Below are positions 44,934 to 54,297 of a stretch of DNA of 64,000 bases, piece by piece. The stretch is from JAWLAT01 sp041395325 (GTDB taxonomy: Bacteria; Pseudomonadota; Gammaproteobacteria; Xanthomonadales; SZUA-5). How positions within the stretch are numbered: position 1 is the first letter of the stretch; every line of letters starts with the position of its first letter. The translations under genes and the position numbers were made by a program. Location of the stretch: positions 1 to 64,000 of the forward strand of contig JAWLAT010000020.1 in the NCBI GenBank assembly GCA_041395325.1, in the 5' to 3' direction. The notes under the pieces are model-generated. The model was given only the letters and a program-made list of their open reading frames with translations, did no database searches and was not told the origin of the DNA.

Positions 44934-45454
44934 CGTCCGCTCTTGCTCCATTTCAGCAGGTGGCGCAGGTCCTTGCGCAGCTCGGTGCCATCGAAGGCGG
45001 CGGGGTACCAGGTGGCACCATAGCCTTCGGGGTCGATCAGAATGACACGCGCCGCCGCCGGCATCGCCGGCTCGGCCTCGCGTGCGTGACTCAACCACGG
45101 CGCGGCCAGCGCCGGCGGCGTGATGCCGGTGGGCGTGACATAGAGCAGCTGCACCCGGTCGCGCTCCTGCCCCTGCGCGGCCCAGACGCGGCTGAGCAGA
45201 TCCAGCTCCGCCAGACAATCCTGGCCACAGTCAGCGCCGGCGACGTAGGCCATGGTCCAGCTGCCATGCAGGCGTGCTGCTTCGACCGGCGGCAGCCACG
45301 CGCCCAGTTGTGGCGAGGTCTCAAACAGCGTGCCGTAGTTCTTGGTCGCCTCCGGCTCGTAGTGCGCCAGCCGCGTCTGCATCAGCACGGCGATCACCAC
45401 CGGTGCGACGAAAACCAGGGCCAGCAGCAGCAGTTGGAGCTTGTTCTTTTTCAC
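44930..45454 (-). CDS. SCO-like membrane thioredoxin-fold protein of the heme A operon
   Basis: This 174-residue protein has a GTG start overlapping the SURF1 stop. One N-terminal helix (LQLLLLALVFVAPVVIAVLM) anchors a periplasmic part with AGADCGQDCLAEL, a CxxxC arrangement as in SCO copper chaperones, and ILIDPEGYGATWYPA, which matches the SCO/peroxiredoxin-like strand before the C-terminal end. The Pro that usually follows the second Cys is Leu, and no conserved distal His is obvious, so copper binding is uncertain. Proteins of this kind sit between SURF1 and CtaA in many gammaproteobacterial oxidase clusters. It probably assists CuA or disulfide handling in oxidase assembly. Confidence 0.75.
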   Translation of the reverse strand: MKKNKLQLLLLALVFVAPVVIAVLMQTRLAHYEPEATKNYGTLFETSPQLGAWLPPVEAARLHGSWTMAYVAGADCGQDCLAELDLLSRVWAAQGQERDRVQLLYVTPTGITPPALAAPWLSHAREAEPAMPAAARVILIDPEGYGATWYPAAFDGTELRKDLRHLLKWSKSGR

Positions 45455-46173
45455 ATCGCCTTCCTTGCTCGATTTCGCCGACGCGCACGCCAGCTCAGCA
45501 CCCCGTAGACCAGCAGCACCGCCAAGGCCAGGCCCCACCATTGTGCGGCGTAGCCACGATGGCGCTCCGGCGGCAGCGATCGCGGTGACCAATCCCGGTC
45601 GAAACCCTGCTCCGCTGCCGGATCCAGGTACAGCACCCAGGGCAGCAGTGGCCGTTGCCACTGGTCCGCCAGCCAATCCGGGTCGACCCGCATCAGCAAG
45701 GCCGGATCCTGATCCAGCGAGCCCGGCGTCGCCCCCAGACTCAACCCGGCGGCCGGTGGACGGTCCAGATGGCCAAACCAGTGCATTCGTGATGGCAACG
45801 GATCCAGCCGTGGCAACGCCCGCACGCCGTCGGTCAACGGCAGCCAGCCGCGCACCACCAGCAGATCCTGCGCCACACCGTCCACCCGCAGCCGCGCCAG
45901 CACCAGCACGCCTGCGCGGCCATCGCGAGTCTGGTTGTCCAGCAGCAACGTCGGCGGCAAAACCTCACCATCGACCTGCACCGGCACACCGCGCTGGACG
46001 TCGCCACCCTGGACCTGCGTCAACGGTCGCGGTGGCTGCGCACTCAGCACTGCCAGTTCGGCCTGCCAGGCGCTTTTCTCAGCCGCGCGCTGCCATTGCC
46101 ACCAACCCAGTCGGGCAAAGCCGGCCGCCAGAAGCAGGCTGAGCAGCAGCCATCGCCATGAGAAACCCTTCAC
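45451..46173 (-). CDS. SURF1-family cytochrome oxidase assembly protein
   Basis: This 240-residue protein (GTG start) has two membrane helices, one at each end (WRWLLLSLLLAAGFARLGWWQWQRA and YAAQWWGLALAVLLVYGVL), around a periplasmic domain. LGWWQWQRAAEK, LVVRGWLP (the V-RGWVP motif) and HRGYAAQWWG are the family landmarks. SURF1 helps to insert heme A into cytochrome c oxidase subunit I. It heads the minus-strand heme A operon and is divergent from the small twin-helix protein at 46317. Confidence 0.92.
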   Translation of the reverse strand: MKGFSWRWLLLSLLLAAGFARLGWWQWQRAAEKSAWQAELAVLSAQPPRPLTQVQGGDVQRGVPVQVDGEVLPPTLLLDNQTRDGRAGVLVLARLRVDGVAQDLLVVRGWLPLTDGVRALPRLDPLPSRMHWFGHLDRPPAAGLSLGATPGSLDQDPALLMRVDPDWLADQWQRPLLPWVLYLDPAAEQGFDRDWSPRSLPPERHRGYAAQWWGLALAVLLVYGVLSWRARRRNRARKAM

Positions 46174-46316
46174 TGCGACACCAGTCCCTGGTTGGTCCGG
46201 TCGCTGGCTACGGCCCGAACTGCGGGAGCCACGCGGACGTCGGCTACGACGAGCGTTGCGGCGGCGTAGAATGTCGCCCCTGCTGTCGACTGGGCGTCCA
46301 CGTAACCGGCCAGACC

Positions 46317-46523
46317 ATGATCAAACTAGGCATCATCCTGTTTCTCGGCTTCATCGTCTACAACCTCGGTGTGGGCTGCTGGTACATGCTGACCGAGCGC
46401 AGCGACAGTACCCGTGCGGTGAAGGCGCTGAGCTGGCGCATCGGCCTGTCGATCCTGCTGATCGGCCTGATCGGGCTGGGCATCGCCACTGGCGTGGTCA
46501 AGCCACACGGCATCCTCAACTGA
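46317..46523 (+). CDS. Small twin transmembrane-helix protein (DUF2909 type)
   Basis: This 68-residue protein consists of two helices (KLGIILFLGFIVYNLGVGCWYML and WRIGLSILLIGLIGLGIATGVV) joined by a polar turn (TERSDSTRAVKALS). Such proteins are found next to SURF1 in cytochrome oxidase clusters. The longer reading frame upstream overlaps SURF1 on the other strand and is not used. A TAGAAT -10-like box lies at 46267-46272. Function is unknown; an oxidase-linked role comes only from its position. Confidence 0.8.
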   Translation: MIKLGIILFLGFIVYNLGVGCWYMLTERSDSTRAVKALSWRIGLSILLIGLIGLGIATGVVKPHGILN

Positions 46524-46543
46524 CGTCAAAGAGGTCGGTAACC

Positions 46544-47479
46544 TTGCTCTCCGCTGAACTGCTGTCGCAGCTGCCTGCGCTGGGCGCCGATTTTCGGCAG
46601 GCCCAACCCTTCCGCCATGTGGTGATCGAACCCTTTTTTGAGCCGGCCGTGGCCGAGCGCTTGCTGGACCAGTTTCCGGCCTTCGAGCGCGGTGATGCCC
46701 GCAGCGAGAATGGCACCTTGGGCGGCAAGAGCTGCTACCCGATGATCGCCGGCCTCGGCGGCATCTATCGGGAGCTGGATCGGAACATTCAATCTCCCGA
46801 GTTCCTCGCCCAGCTTTCACAGCTGACCGGCATCGAGGAATTGCGCTACGACCCGGACTATTTCGGTGGCGGCACGCACGAGAACCGCCGTGGCCAGGAA
46901 CTGGATCCGCACGTCGACTTCAACCGGCATCCAGGCTACGGCTGGTATCGCCGGCTGAATCTGATCATCTATCTCAACAATGAGTGGTCGCCAGAATGGG
47001 GCGGCGGGCTGCAACTGCATCGCGACCCACGCAGCCCGCAGGACGAGATCATCACGGTCGAACCACGCTTCAATCGAGCGATCCTGTTCGAGACGCACGA
47101 TCACAGCTGGCATGGTTTCCCGCTGATCCGCACGCCCGACGAGCGTCCGGAGCTGTCGCGCAAGTCGATCGCGCTGTACTTCTACACCGAGCAGCCGCCC
47201 GGCAGCCACCGGGGCCCGGACCACTCCACGATCTATGTTGATCGGCCCCTGCCCAGCTATTTCCAGCCCGGTCGCCAGCTGGACGAAGCCGACTGCGCCG
47301 AACTGGCCCGCCACATTGCCCGGCGAGACCAGCATCTGCAGCGCATCTATGGCGATGTAGCCAGAGTCACCACCGAGCTCAACGAAGCGCGTCAGGCACT
47401 GGCCGCCAGCCGGGTGGAACGGTTGGCGCGCATCGTTCACCGTGGACTGCGTCGGCTGGGCTGGACCGCGCGCAGCTGA
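46544..47479 (+). CDS. 2-oxoglutarate/Fe(II)-dependent oxygenase-like protein (TTG start)
   Basis: This 311-residue cytoplasmic protein has the jelly-roll dioxygenase ligands: DPHVDFN (HxD), a distal His in DHSWHGFP, and an Arg/Lys in LSRKSIALYFYT for 2-oxoglutarate, as in prolyl 4-hydroxylase-like enzymes. LNLIIYLNNEWSPEWGGGL is the strand pair usual for the fold. The frame is open far upstream, but the only sensible start after the preceding gene is TTG at 46544 with an AGAGG site 9-10 bases before it. It lies 20 bp after the DUF2909 gene, so the two are probably cotranscribed. The C-terminal 60 residues are helical and basic. Substrate is unknown. Confidence 0.8.
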   Translation: MLSAELLSQLPALGADFRQAQPFRHVVIEPFFEPAVAERLLDQFPAFERGDARSENGTLGGKSCYPMIAGLGGIYRELDRNIQSPEFLAQLSQLTGIEELRYDPDYFGGGTHENRRGQELDPHVDFNRHPGYGWYRRLNLIIYLNNEWSPEWGGGLQLHRDPRSPQDEIITVEPRFNRAILFETHDHSWHGFPLIRTPDERPELSRKSIALYFYTEQPPGSHRGPDHSTIYVDRPLPSYFQPGRQLDEADCAELARHIARRDQHLQRIYGDVARVTTELNEARQALAASRVERLARIVHRGLRRLGWTARS

Positions 47480-47627
47480 GCCGCCGGTTCCACAGAGGCC
47501 AGCGCGGGCCCGGCGCGAGCTGAAAGCTCGACCGCGTAGTTGAACGATCGCTCATGTTGCGACAACACTTGCGCGCGTGGGTGCTGCTATCCTGCGCGGC
47601 TGTTTTGCCCAACGAATCTCCGATCGA

Positions 47628-48599
47628 ATGCTCGGCCACTTCCTGATCTTCTGCGCGGGCCTGACGCTGCTGTCGTTGGGCGCCGACCAGTTCCTGCGCG
47701 GGGCGACCGGACTGGCGCGACGATTTGGGGTACGCGAATTCGTGATCGGCATGGTGCTGGTGGGCTTCGGCACCTCGGCGCCGGAATTGACGGTGAATCT
47801 GGCAGCGGTGGTGCACGGCCGCTATGACCTGGCCACCGGCAATGTCGTCGGCAGCAATATCGCCAACATCGGCCTGATCCTCGGCATTTCCGCGCTGCTG
47901 GCACCGCTGGTGGTGCAGATGCGCCTGGTCAAGGTCGAGACACCCTTGCTGATCGTCGTCAGCATCGGTTTTTTGCTGCTCTGTCTGGATGGCGTGCTGT
48001 CGCGGATGGACGGCCTGATCCTGCTGCTCGGCTTCGCCGGTCTGATCACGCTGGTGGCGCTGGACATGAAGCAGGAGCCGCAGGCGGTTCAGTCCGAACT
48101 GGCCGAGGCGGTGCCGAGCAATGGTCGAGACATGGCCTGGATCGTGGTGCGCTCGATCGGCGGCCTGGTGGGTCTGGTCATCGGCGCTGAGCTGATGGTC
48201 GACTCGGCCGTCGCCATGGCGCGCCTGCTGGGCATGAGTGAACTGGTGATTGGACTGACCATCGTCGCCATCGGCACCAGCCTGCCGGAACTGGCGTCTT
48301 CGGTCATTGCTGCCGCACGTGGCCAGGTCGACATTGCACTGGGCAATGTGCTGGGTTCCTGCCTGTTCAATCTGCTGCTGATCATCGGCGTCACCGCCAG
48401 CGTCCACCCGTTGCCGGTGGCCAATTCGCTACTGTGGGTGGAGTTGCCGGCAATGCTGCTGTTCTCGATCGCCCTGCTGCCGATGATGCTGCGGCGCATG
48501 GCCATCGGCCGCACCGAGGGTCTGGTGCTGCTGTTTGCCTATGTCAGCTTCATCGGCTGGCAAATGTGGGGTGCCTTCGGCACGGTGCCGGCCGCCTGA
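47628..48599 (+). CDS. Calcium/sodium antiporter (YrbG/CaCA family)
   Basis: This 323-residue protein has ten hydrophobic helices in two inverted halves. Each half has the alpha-repeat signature: GFGTSAPELTVNLAA with GNVVGSNIANI, and AIGTSLPELASSVIAA with GNVLGSCLFNL. The acidic and Ser/Asn residues there bind cations. The short polar loop between halves (MKQEPQAVQSELAEAVPSN) divides them. It exchanges Ca2+ for Na+ or K+ across the inner membrane. A TATCCT -10-like box lies about 35 bp before the ATG. It stands alone. Confidence 0.92.
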   Translation: MLGHFLIFCAGLTLLSLGADQFLRGATGLARRFGVREFVIGMVLVGFGTSAPELTVNLAAVVHGRYDLATGNVVGSNIANIGLILGISALLAPLVVQMRLVKVETPLLIVVSIGFLLLCLDGVLSRMDGLILLLGFAGLITLVALDMKQEPQAVQSELAEAVPSNGRDMAWIVVRSIGGLVGLVIGAELMVDSAVAMARLLGMSELVIGLTIVAIGTSLPELASSVIAAARGQVDIALGNVLGSCLFNLLLIIGVTASVHPLPVANSLLWVELPAMLLFSIALLPMMLRRMAIGRTEGLVLLFAYVSFIGWQMWGAFGTVPAA

Positions 48600-48636
48600 G
48601 CAAACGCCGAACTCGAGCCGCTACGCGCACTGGTGG

Positions 48637-48655
48637 GTTCGATCGGTGATCGAAC
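48637..48655. terminator. Possible hairpin after the antiporter gene
   Basis: GTTCGATC (48637-48644) and GATCGAAC (48648-48655) pair perfectly around a 3-base loop, 38 bp after the stop codon. No T-tract follows (CACTCTCGG), so the call is weak. A second hairpin-like CAGCGCACAGCGCTG stretch lies near 48684-48698. Confidence 0.35.
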
Positions 48656-48769
48656 ACTCTCGGCTTCGCTGACCCACAAACGTCAGCGCACAGCGCTGAC
48701 CCACAGGGCCCGAAAGCCCATCGGGCGGCTCTCCTTCGGCCGCCGGAACTAGCGACTGAAGCGGCACTT

Positions 48770-48813
48770 CCCTGACCCCTCAGCCCTGGGCCCTGGGCCC
48801 TGGGCCCTGGGCC
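48770..48813. repeat. Heptanucleotide tandem repeat (CCCTGGG)n before phhA end
   Basis: CCCTGACCCCTCAGCCCTG begins the tract, followed by about four units of GGCCCTG. It lies between the antiporter gene and the 3' end of phhA. The first 19 bases are identical to the reverse complement of the tract inside valS. Confidence 0.85.
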
Positions 48814-48820
48814 AAAAACG

Positions 48821-49711
48821 TCACACATCCGCATCCTGAGGCCAGCCCTCGCCACTGCCGCGATGGTGCACCCGGTCGCTTTCCAGCACCGCGCCGGCCG
48901 GATAGGCGGGCTCGCCCTTGAGGCGGTAGTAGATCGGACCGAAGTCCGGGTCGACGGTGGCGCGAAACAGCTGTTCGAAGCTGTCGATTGCGAAATACGT
49001 TTTCTGGTAGGTGTCGATGCGGTAGCGCGTGCGCATCACCCGCTCGGCATCGAAGCCCAGCCGATTGGGCGCCTCACTCTCAAGGCTGTAGATGGATTCG
49101 CCCTTGCTCGACAGGATGCCGGCGCCAAAGATGCGCATGCCGGCGTCGGTCCGGATCAGCCCAAACTCCACGGTGTACCAGTACAACCGGGTCAGCTCGG
49201 TCAGTGGCTCATCACCAAAGCGCGCCGCACGCAGCCCCCCTTCGCCATAGGCCTGCATGTAGTCACCGAAGACCGGCAGCATCAGCAGGGGCACATGGCC
49301 AAACAGGTCGTGGAACAGATCGGGCTCGCTCAGATAGTCGATCTGATCGGGTCGGCGGATCCACCAGGTCACCGGGAAGCGCCGATTGGCCAGATGCTCG
49401 AAGAAGCTCAGCTCCGGCAGCAGTCCTTCGACGCCGATCAGCGTCCAGCCGGTAGCCGCATGCAGCTTGCGATTGAGCTCATCGAAGCGGGGGATGCGGT
49501 CGGCGCTCATGCCGAGGCCTTCCAGCCCCTGAAAGAACTCGTCGCAGGCACGACCTGGCAGCAGTGCCATCTGCCGCTCGAACAGCGTCGCCCAGGTCTG
49601 GTGATCGACCTCGCTGTAGTTCTCCCAGGGCTGTTCGACCACGGCCGTGGTGTAGACCGGCACATAGCCCTTGTCGGTCATCTGGTGTTCGACGCGACGC
49701 GGTTGCTCCAT
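48821..49711 (-). CDS. phhA: Phenylalanine 4-monooxygenase
   Basis: PhhA hydroxylates phenylalanine to tyrosine using tetrahydrobiopterin, O2 and non-heme iron. The 296-residue catalytic domain (bacterial length, no ACT domain) has the iron ligands in DLFHDLFGHVPLL (two His) and WYTVEFGLI (Glu), plus the pterin-facing GVEGLLPELSFFEHLANR and a Tyr/Trp-rich RRPDQIDYLSEPD. A strong GGGAGGGAG site precedes the ATG. It is divergent from an Lrp/AsnC regulator, with a candidate operator between them. No 4a-carbinolamine dehydratase (phhB) gene is in the window. The fumarylacetoacetate hydrolase-family gene at the far end is not part of the same unit. Confidence 0.95.
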   Translation of the reverse strand: MEQPRRVEHQMTDKGYVPVYTTAVVEQPWENYSEVDHQTWATLFERQMALLPGRACDEFFQGLEGLGMSADRIPRFDELNRKLHAATGWTLIGVEGLLPELSFFEHLANRRFPVTWWIRRPDQIDYLSEPDLFHDLFGHVPLLMLPVFGDYMQAYGEGGLRAARFGDEPLTELTRLYWYTVEFGLIRTDAGMRIFGAGILSSKGESIYSLESEAPNRLGFDAERVMRTRYRIDTYQKTYFAIDSFEQLFRATVDPDFGPIYYRLKGEPAYPAGAVLESDRVHHRGSGEGWPQDADV

Positions 49712-49803
49712 GACTCCCTCCCGAGACTGGCCTGCGATCCATCAGCATAGCGAAGCGATCGCGCCATGAGCTTGCCATCCATGTCGCCTGCCGAGCGCAT
49801 TCA

Positions 49804-49816
49804 GCAATTTTGTTGC
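49804..49816. promoter_or_regulatory. Inverted repeat GCAA-N5-TTGC between phhA and lrp-like gene
   Basis: GCAATTTTGTTGC in the 159-bp divergent gap has 4-bp complementary arms around an A/T-rich centre, the general form of Lrp/AsnC-family sites. It lies 54 bp before the regulator gene. Assigning it to that regulator is inference. Confidence 0.4.
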
Positions 49817-49870
49817 GGCCAGGCTACTCTCAAGGCGGAAATCATGCGCAGGTAACCGACGGAGTGCGCC

Positions 49871-50341
49871 ATGCTCGATCGCACCGACCTGAAGATCCTC
49901 ACCGTGCTGCAGCGCGAGGGGCGCATCAGCAACAGCGAACTGGCCGAGCGCGTGGCGCTGACACCGGCGCCTTGTCTGCGCCGCGTACAGCGACTTGAGC
50001 AGGCCGGCGTCATCGAAGGTTATGGCGCCCGGCTGGATCCACGCCGGCTGGGACTAGGCCTGCGCGCCTTCGTGCGAGTACAGCTGGAAACGCACGACGC
50101 CGACCATGTGCAACGCTTCGCCGAACTGGTCGGCAGTGCCGAGGAGGTCGTCGCCTGCTGGTCACTGACCGGCGAGATGGACTATCTGCTGCAAGTGGCC
50201 GTCACCGACCTGGACCACTACAACGACTTCATCATGGGCCGCTTGCTGCGCGAAGGCGGCGTCCGCGACGTCAACTCCAGCTTCGTGCTGGGCACCATCA
50301 AGCCCGATCAGGGCCTGCCGTTGCCGGCACGCAGGGACTGA
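49871..50341 (+). CDS. Lrp/AsnC-family transcription regulator
   Basis: This 156-residue protein has an N-terminal winged HTH (LDRTDLKILTVLQREGRISNSELAERVALTPAPCLRRVQRLE), then an RAM/AsnC ligand-binding domain (ARLDPRRLGLGLRAFVRVQL, EVVACWSLTGEMDYLLQVAV). The APCLRR recognition helix is typical of the branch that controls aromatic or branched-chain amino acid genes. Divergent placement from phhA suggests it regulates phenylalanine hydroxylation, perhaps with an aromatic amino acid as ligand. Its stop lies only 6 bp from the convergent MoxR-type gene. Confidence 0.92.
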   Translation: MLDRTDLKILTVLQREGRISNSELAERVALTPAPCLRRVQRLEQAGVIEGYGARLDPRRLGLGLRAFVRVQLETHDADHVQRFAELVGSAEEVVACWSLTGEMDYLLQVAVTDLDHYNDFIMGRLLREGGVRDVNSSFVLGTIKPDQGLPLPARRD

Positions 50342-50347
50342 GACGCG

Positions 50348-51187
<840 letters not shown>

Positions 51188-51259
51188 GAGGGGTGTGCCC
51201 GAGCAGTTCGCAGGACTCAGGTTAGCGCATCCGATCGACCGCACGGATCGCCATATGCG

Positions 51260-53584
51260 TCAGCCGGAAGGGAGGTCCCGCCGCAACTCGGCCAGCGCCT
51301 CGCGCCAATGCTCGGGCACTTCGTCGTTGTTCGAGTAAATGGCGGCCGCCTCAGCGGCGGCTGCTGCAGCCTCGTCGCTGCGGCCCAGCGCCAGCAGCGC
51401 TTCGGCCAGCCGGTGCTGGAAGCGGCCGGTGTAGAGGTGATCGGCGGCGTAGGCCTGCGCGGCGCCGGTGGCGGCCTGTTGCAGGTTCTCTGCCGCCTCG
51501 GCCAGCTGTCCGGCGTTGAGCTGCAGACTGCCGAGGTTGTAGCGCATCAACAGGGCATCGGGATGCTGCGGCCCCAACAACGCGTCCTGCATGGCGGCGG
51601 CTTCGGCCACCATCGCCACGGCCCGTGGCAGATCGCCCTGGCTCTCATAGCTCATTCCCAGATTGCCCAGCGCGATGGCCAGGTCCGGATGCGCCGGGTG
51701 CAGCGCGCGGTGCAACGCAATGCTGCGCTCGTAGGCAGCCATCGCGCCGGTCAGATCCCCCTGCCCTTCCAGCGCCGTCGCCAGGTTGTTCCACAGCACC
51801 GGCCCATCGACGGCGCGCACCCCCGGCACCGAATCGCGCAGATCCAACGCCTGCCGGGTAACCTGCTCGGCGCGGGCGAACTCGTCCATCTTGGGTAGCA
51901 GAGCACCGAGATCGGCCAATGCGTCGTAGCGGGCCTTGCGGGCAGCATCGGAATCCAGCCCTTCGAGCAGCGCCAGGGCCTGTTGCAGCTGGGCTTCGCC
52001 CTGACGGTAGTCGCTGTCGGCCCAGCTGACGCGTGCCAGCGCTGTCAGCGTCCGCGCCAGTGGCACCGGGTCCTCGCCCTGCTCGTACCACTGCAACGCC
52101 CGTGTGAGTTGCGCCTTGGCCTGTTCGGTCAGGCCCAGGCCTTCCAGTGCGAAGCCGATGGCGTAGCGCAGTTCCGCCTGCAGCTCCGGCTGCGCCGCGA
52201 AGCGCTCGCCGATTTCCGGGATGGCGCGCTGCAGAGCCGCGGCGAGCGTGGCCTCACCTGCGTTCTCGAAGGGGTCGGCCTGGCTGATCATGCTGATCAG
52301 AAAATCCTTGGCCGCCTCGGCCCGCGCCGCCTGCTCACGAGCCTGGCGCGCCTGCAGCGAGACCGCCAGCAGTCCGATCAGCAGGGCGGCAAAGATCCCC
52401 AGCACGGCGAGGCTGGCGGCGCGATGGCGTTGCACGAACTTGCCCAGCCGATACCAGCGCGAAGCGCCTCGGGCGGTCACCGGCTGCCCGGCCAGGTGGC
52501 GCTCGATGTCGTCGCCCAACGCGGCTGCGGACCGATAGCGCTGGTCGGCTTCCTTGCGCAGGGCGGTCATGACGATCCGGTCCAGATCGCCGCGCAGCAG
52601 TCGTCGCAGCGATGCGGCCGCCGGCAGGCCGGGCAAGGCTGGCAAGCCCGATCGCGCCACCTGGGTGCTGGGGTCGGCGGGCATCGACTGACAAATGGTG
52701 CGCTCGATCTCGACTGGGCTGCGCGCCGCCAGCTGATAGGGCCGGCCACCGGTGAGCAGCTCGTACAGCAGCACGCCGAGTGAATAGACATCCGAAGCAT
52801 GGTCGATCGGCAGACCGCGGACCTGTTCGGGACTGGCGTATTCGGGTGTCAGCAATTGCAGATGGGTCGCTGTCCACGGCGCCTGCACGCCGACGGCGTC
52901 CGCATCGAGCACCTTGGCAATGCCGAAGTCGATGATCTTCGGCTGGCCGTTCTGGTCTACCAGCACATTGCCGGGCTTGATGTCGCGGTGAACGACACCG
53001 CGCCGATGCGCCACCTCGACGGCCTCGCAGACCTTGGCGAAGATCTGCAATCGACCGCGCAGCCCGACCGAATGCGCGTTGCACCAGTCGGTGATCGATT
53101 GCCCGCGCACCAGTTCCATGGCCATGTAGGGCGTCCCATCGGCGGCGTCGCCACCGTCGATGACACGGGCGATGCCCGGATGTTCCAGGCAGGCCAGAAT
53201 CTGTCGCTCGGCGTGGAAGCGCTCTCGGCCAACGCCGAGCAGATAGCCAGCCGAATACAGCTTGATCGCCACTTCCTGCTCGAAGCTGCCATCGATCCGG
53301 CGAGCCCGGTAGACCTGTCCCATGCCGCCGGCACCGATGGCCTCGAGCAGTTCGAAGGCGCCGACCCGCTCTCCGCGACGATCGCCCGGATGCCCGTTGG
53401 AAATGGCGGGACGGTCTCCCACCACCGATGTCTGGACCAGCAACTGCTCGACGGCCGCGCGCAGCTCGGCATCGTCACCGCAGTGCTGATCCAGCCACTG
53501 ACTGCGGGCATCCTCGTCCAGCGCGCGACACTCGGCATACAGCTGCGCCGCAATCTGTTCCATTCCCTCCGCGGTGTCATCCAT
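51260..53584 (-). CDS. Membrane Ser/Thr protein kinase with TPR-like C-terminus
   Basis: This 774-residue protein has an N-terminal helical region, a complete Hanks-type kinase domain (IGAGGMGQVYRA glycine loop, VAIKLYS lysine, VHRDIKPGNVLVD catalytic loop, IDFGIAKV, PEYASPEQVRG and SDVYSLGVLLYEL), a membrane helix (LAVLGIFAALLIGLLAVSL), and about 350 residues of TPR-like helices after it (for example AMAAYERSIALHRALHP). Such kinases are common in bacteria with complex lifestyles. ATG at 53584 is used; GTG three codons earlier is possible. No ECF sigma factor gene, often paired with this class, lies nearby. Substrates are unknown. Confidence 0.92.
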   Translation of the reverse strand: MDDTAEGMEQIAAQLYAECRALDEDARSQWLDQHCGDDAELRAAVEQLLVQTSVVGDRPAISNGHPGDRRGERVGAFELLEAIGAGGMGQVYRARRIDGSFEQEVAIKLYSAGYLLGVGRERFHAERQILACLEHPGIARVIDGGDAADGTPYMAMELVRGQSITDWCNAHSVGLRGRLQIFAKVCEAVEVAHRRGVVHRDIKPGNVLVDQNGQPKIIDFGIAKVLDADAVGVQAPWTATHLQLLTPEYASPEQVRGLPIDHASDVYSLGVLLYELLTGGRPYQLAARSPVEIERTICQSMPADPSTQVARSGLPALPGLPAAASLRRLLRGDLDRIVMTALRKEADQRYRSAAALGDDIERHLAGQPVTARGASRWYRLGKFVQRHRAASLAVLGIFAALLIGLLAVSLQARQAREQAARAEAAKDFLISMISQADPFENAGEATLAAALQRAIPEIGERFAAQPELQAELRYAIGFALEGLGLTEQAKAQLTRALQWYEQGEDPVPLARTLTALARVSWADSDYRQGEAQLQQALALLEGLDSDAARKARYDALADLGALLPKMDEFARAEQVTRQALDLRDSVPGVRAVDGPVLWNNLATALEGQGDLTGAMAAYERSIALHRALHPAHPDLAIALGNLGMSYESQGDLPRAVAMVAEAAAMQDALLGPQHPDALLMRYNLGSLQLNAGQLAEAAENLQQAATGAAQAYAADHLYTGRFQHRLAEALLALGRSDEAAAAAAEAAAIYSNNDEVPEHWREALAELRRDLPSG

Positions 53585-53781
53585 GCGGGTCACGGCCAGA
53601 CGTGCGCCCGGATCAGATCAGCGCGCTGGCGCGAGAGACACCCGACGGACAGCCGGGACGGCGCCAAGATCCGCCCGCCATCACTCTGCTCGACCTTGCC
53701 CATCCTGCGCGATGGTGACGTCAGCAACGGTCCGCCCCTGCCCGATTGCAGCCCGCAGGTTAGTCCGGCACTTCTGCTGGC

Positions 53782-54297
53782 TCAAGCACGATCGGGGTCG
53801 AGTTCGATCAGCCGGGCATCGACCTTGCCGGCTTCGATGCGCAGTTCGGCCAGCGTCACCGGGAGCCGAAAACGACGCGGACCGGCGCTGCCGGGGTTGA
53901 CCCACAGCACGCCATCGCGCCGCTCGATCAGCGGTCGGTGGGAGTGCCCGGTCACCACCACATCGACCCCGGCTGCGACGGGATCGATGTCGAGGTCGGC
54001 GCGGTCGTGCAGTACGTGCAGCGTGATCCCGCCCAGTTGCAGCCATTCACTCGGTGCCAGCGCATCCGCCCATTCACCCTTGTCATTGTTGCCACGCACT
54101 GCCGTCAGCGGCGCCTGCTCGGCCAGCCGCAGCAACACCTCGGGTCGACAGATATCGCCGGCATGGACGATGTGATCGCAACCGGCCAGAGCGGTCAGCG
54201 CCTGGTTGCGCAGCAGATTGTGGGTATCGGCAATCAGGCCGACTCGCAGGGCACACGTCGGGGAAACATCCGGTGTTCGACGCTGGACGCCACTCAC
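53782..54297 (-). CDS. YfcE-type metallophosphoesterase
   Basis: This 171-residue single-domain enzyme has the calcineurin-like motifs GLIADTHNLL, HAGDI, VRGNNDKGE, VTGHSHRP and NPGSAGPRR, which give the two-metal site. It resembles small YfcE/MJ0936 phosphodiesterases. The GTG start overlaps the stop of the upstream VOC gene as GTGA. The order broken VOC gene - VOC - phosphoesterase suggests one operon. The physiological substrate is not known. Confidence 0.88.
   Translation of the reverse strand: MSGVQRRTPDVSPTCALRVGLIADTHNLLRNQALTALAGCDHIVHAGDICRPEVLLRLAEQAPLTAVRGNNDKGEWADALAPSEWLQLGGITLHVLHDRADLDIDPVAAGVDVVVTGHSHRPLIERRDGVLWVNPGSAGPRRFRLPVTLAELRIEAGKVDARLIELDPDRA

Noticed and set aside
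45935..46543. Long N-terminal extension of the 2OG oxygenase frame
   Set aside because: It runs through the antisense of SURF1 and over the DUF2909 gene in another frame; the TTG at 46544 with AGAGG is the sensible start.
42982..47479. A complete cytochrome c oxidase operon
   Set aside because: Only assembly factors are present (SURF1, SCO-like, CtaA, CtaB, DUF2909); no subunit I, II or III is encoded in the window.
48600..48769. Small RNA or riboswitch in the gap after the antiporter gene
   Set aside because: Only short hairpins were seen; no known riboswitch core or clear promoter.
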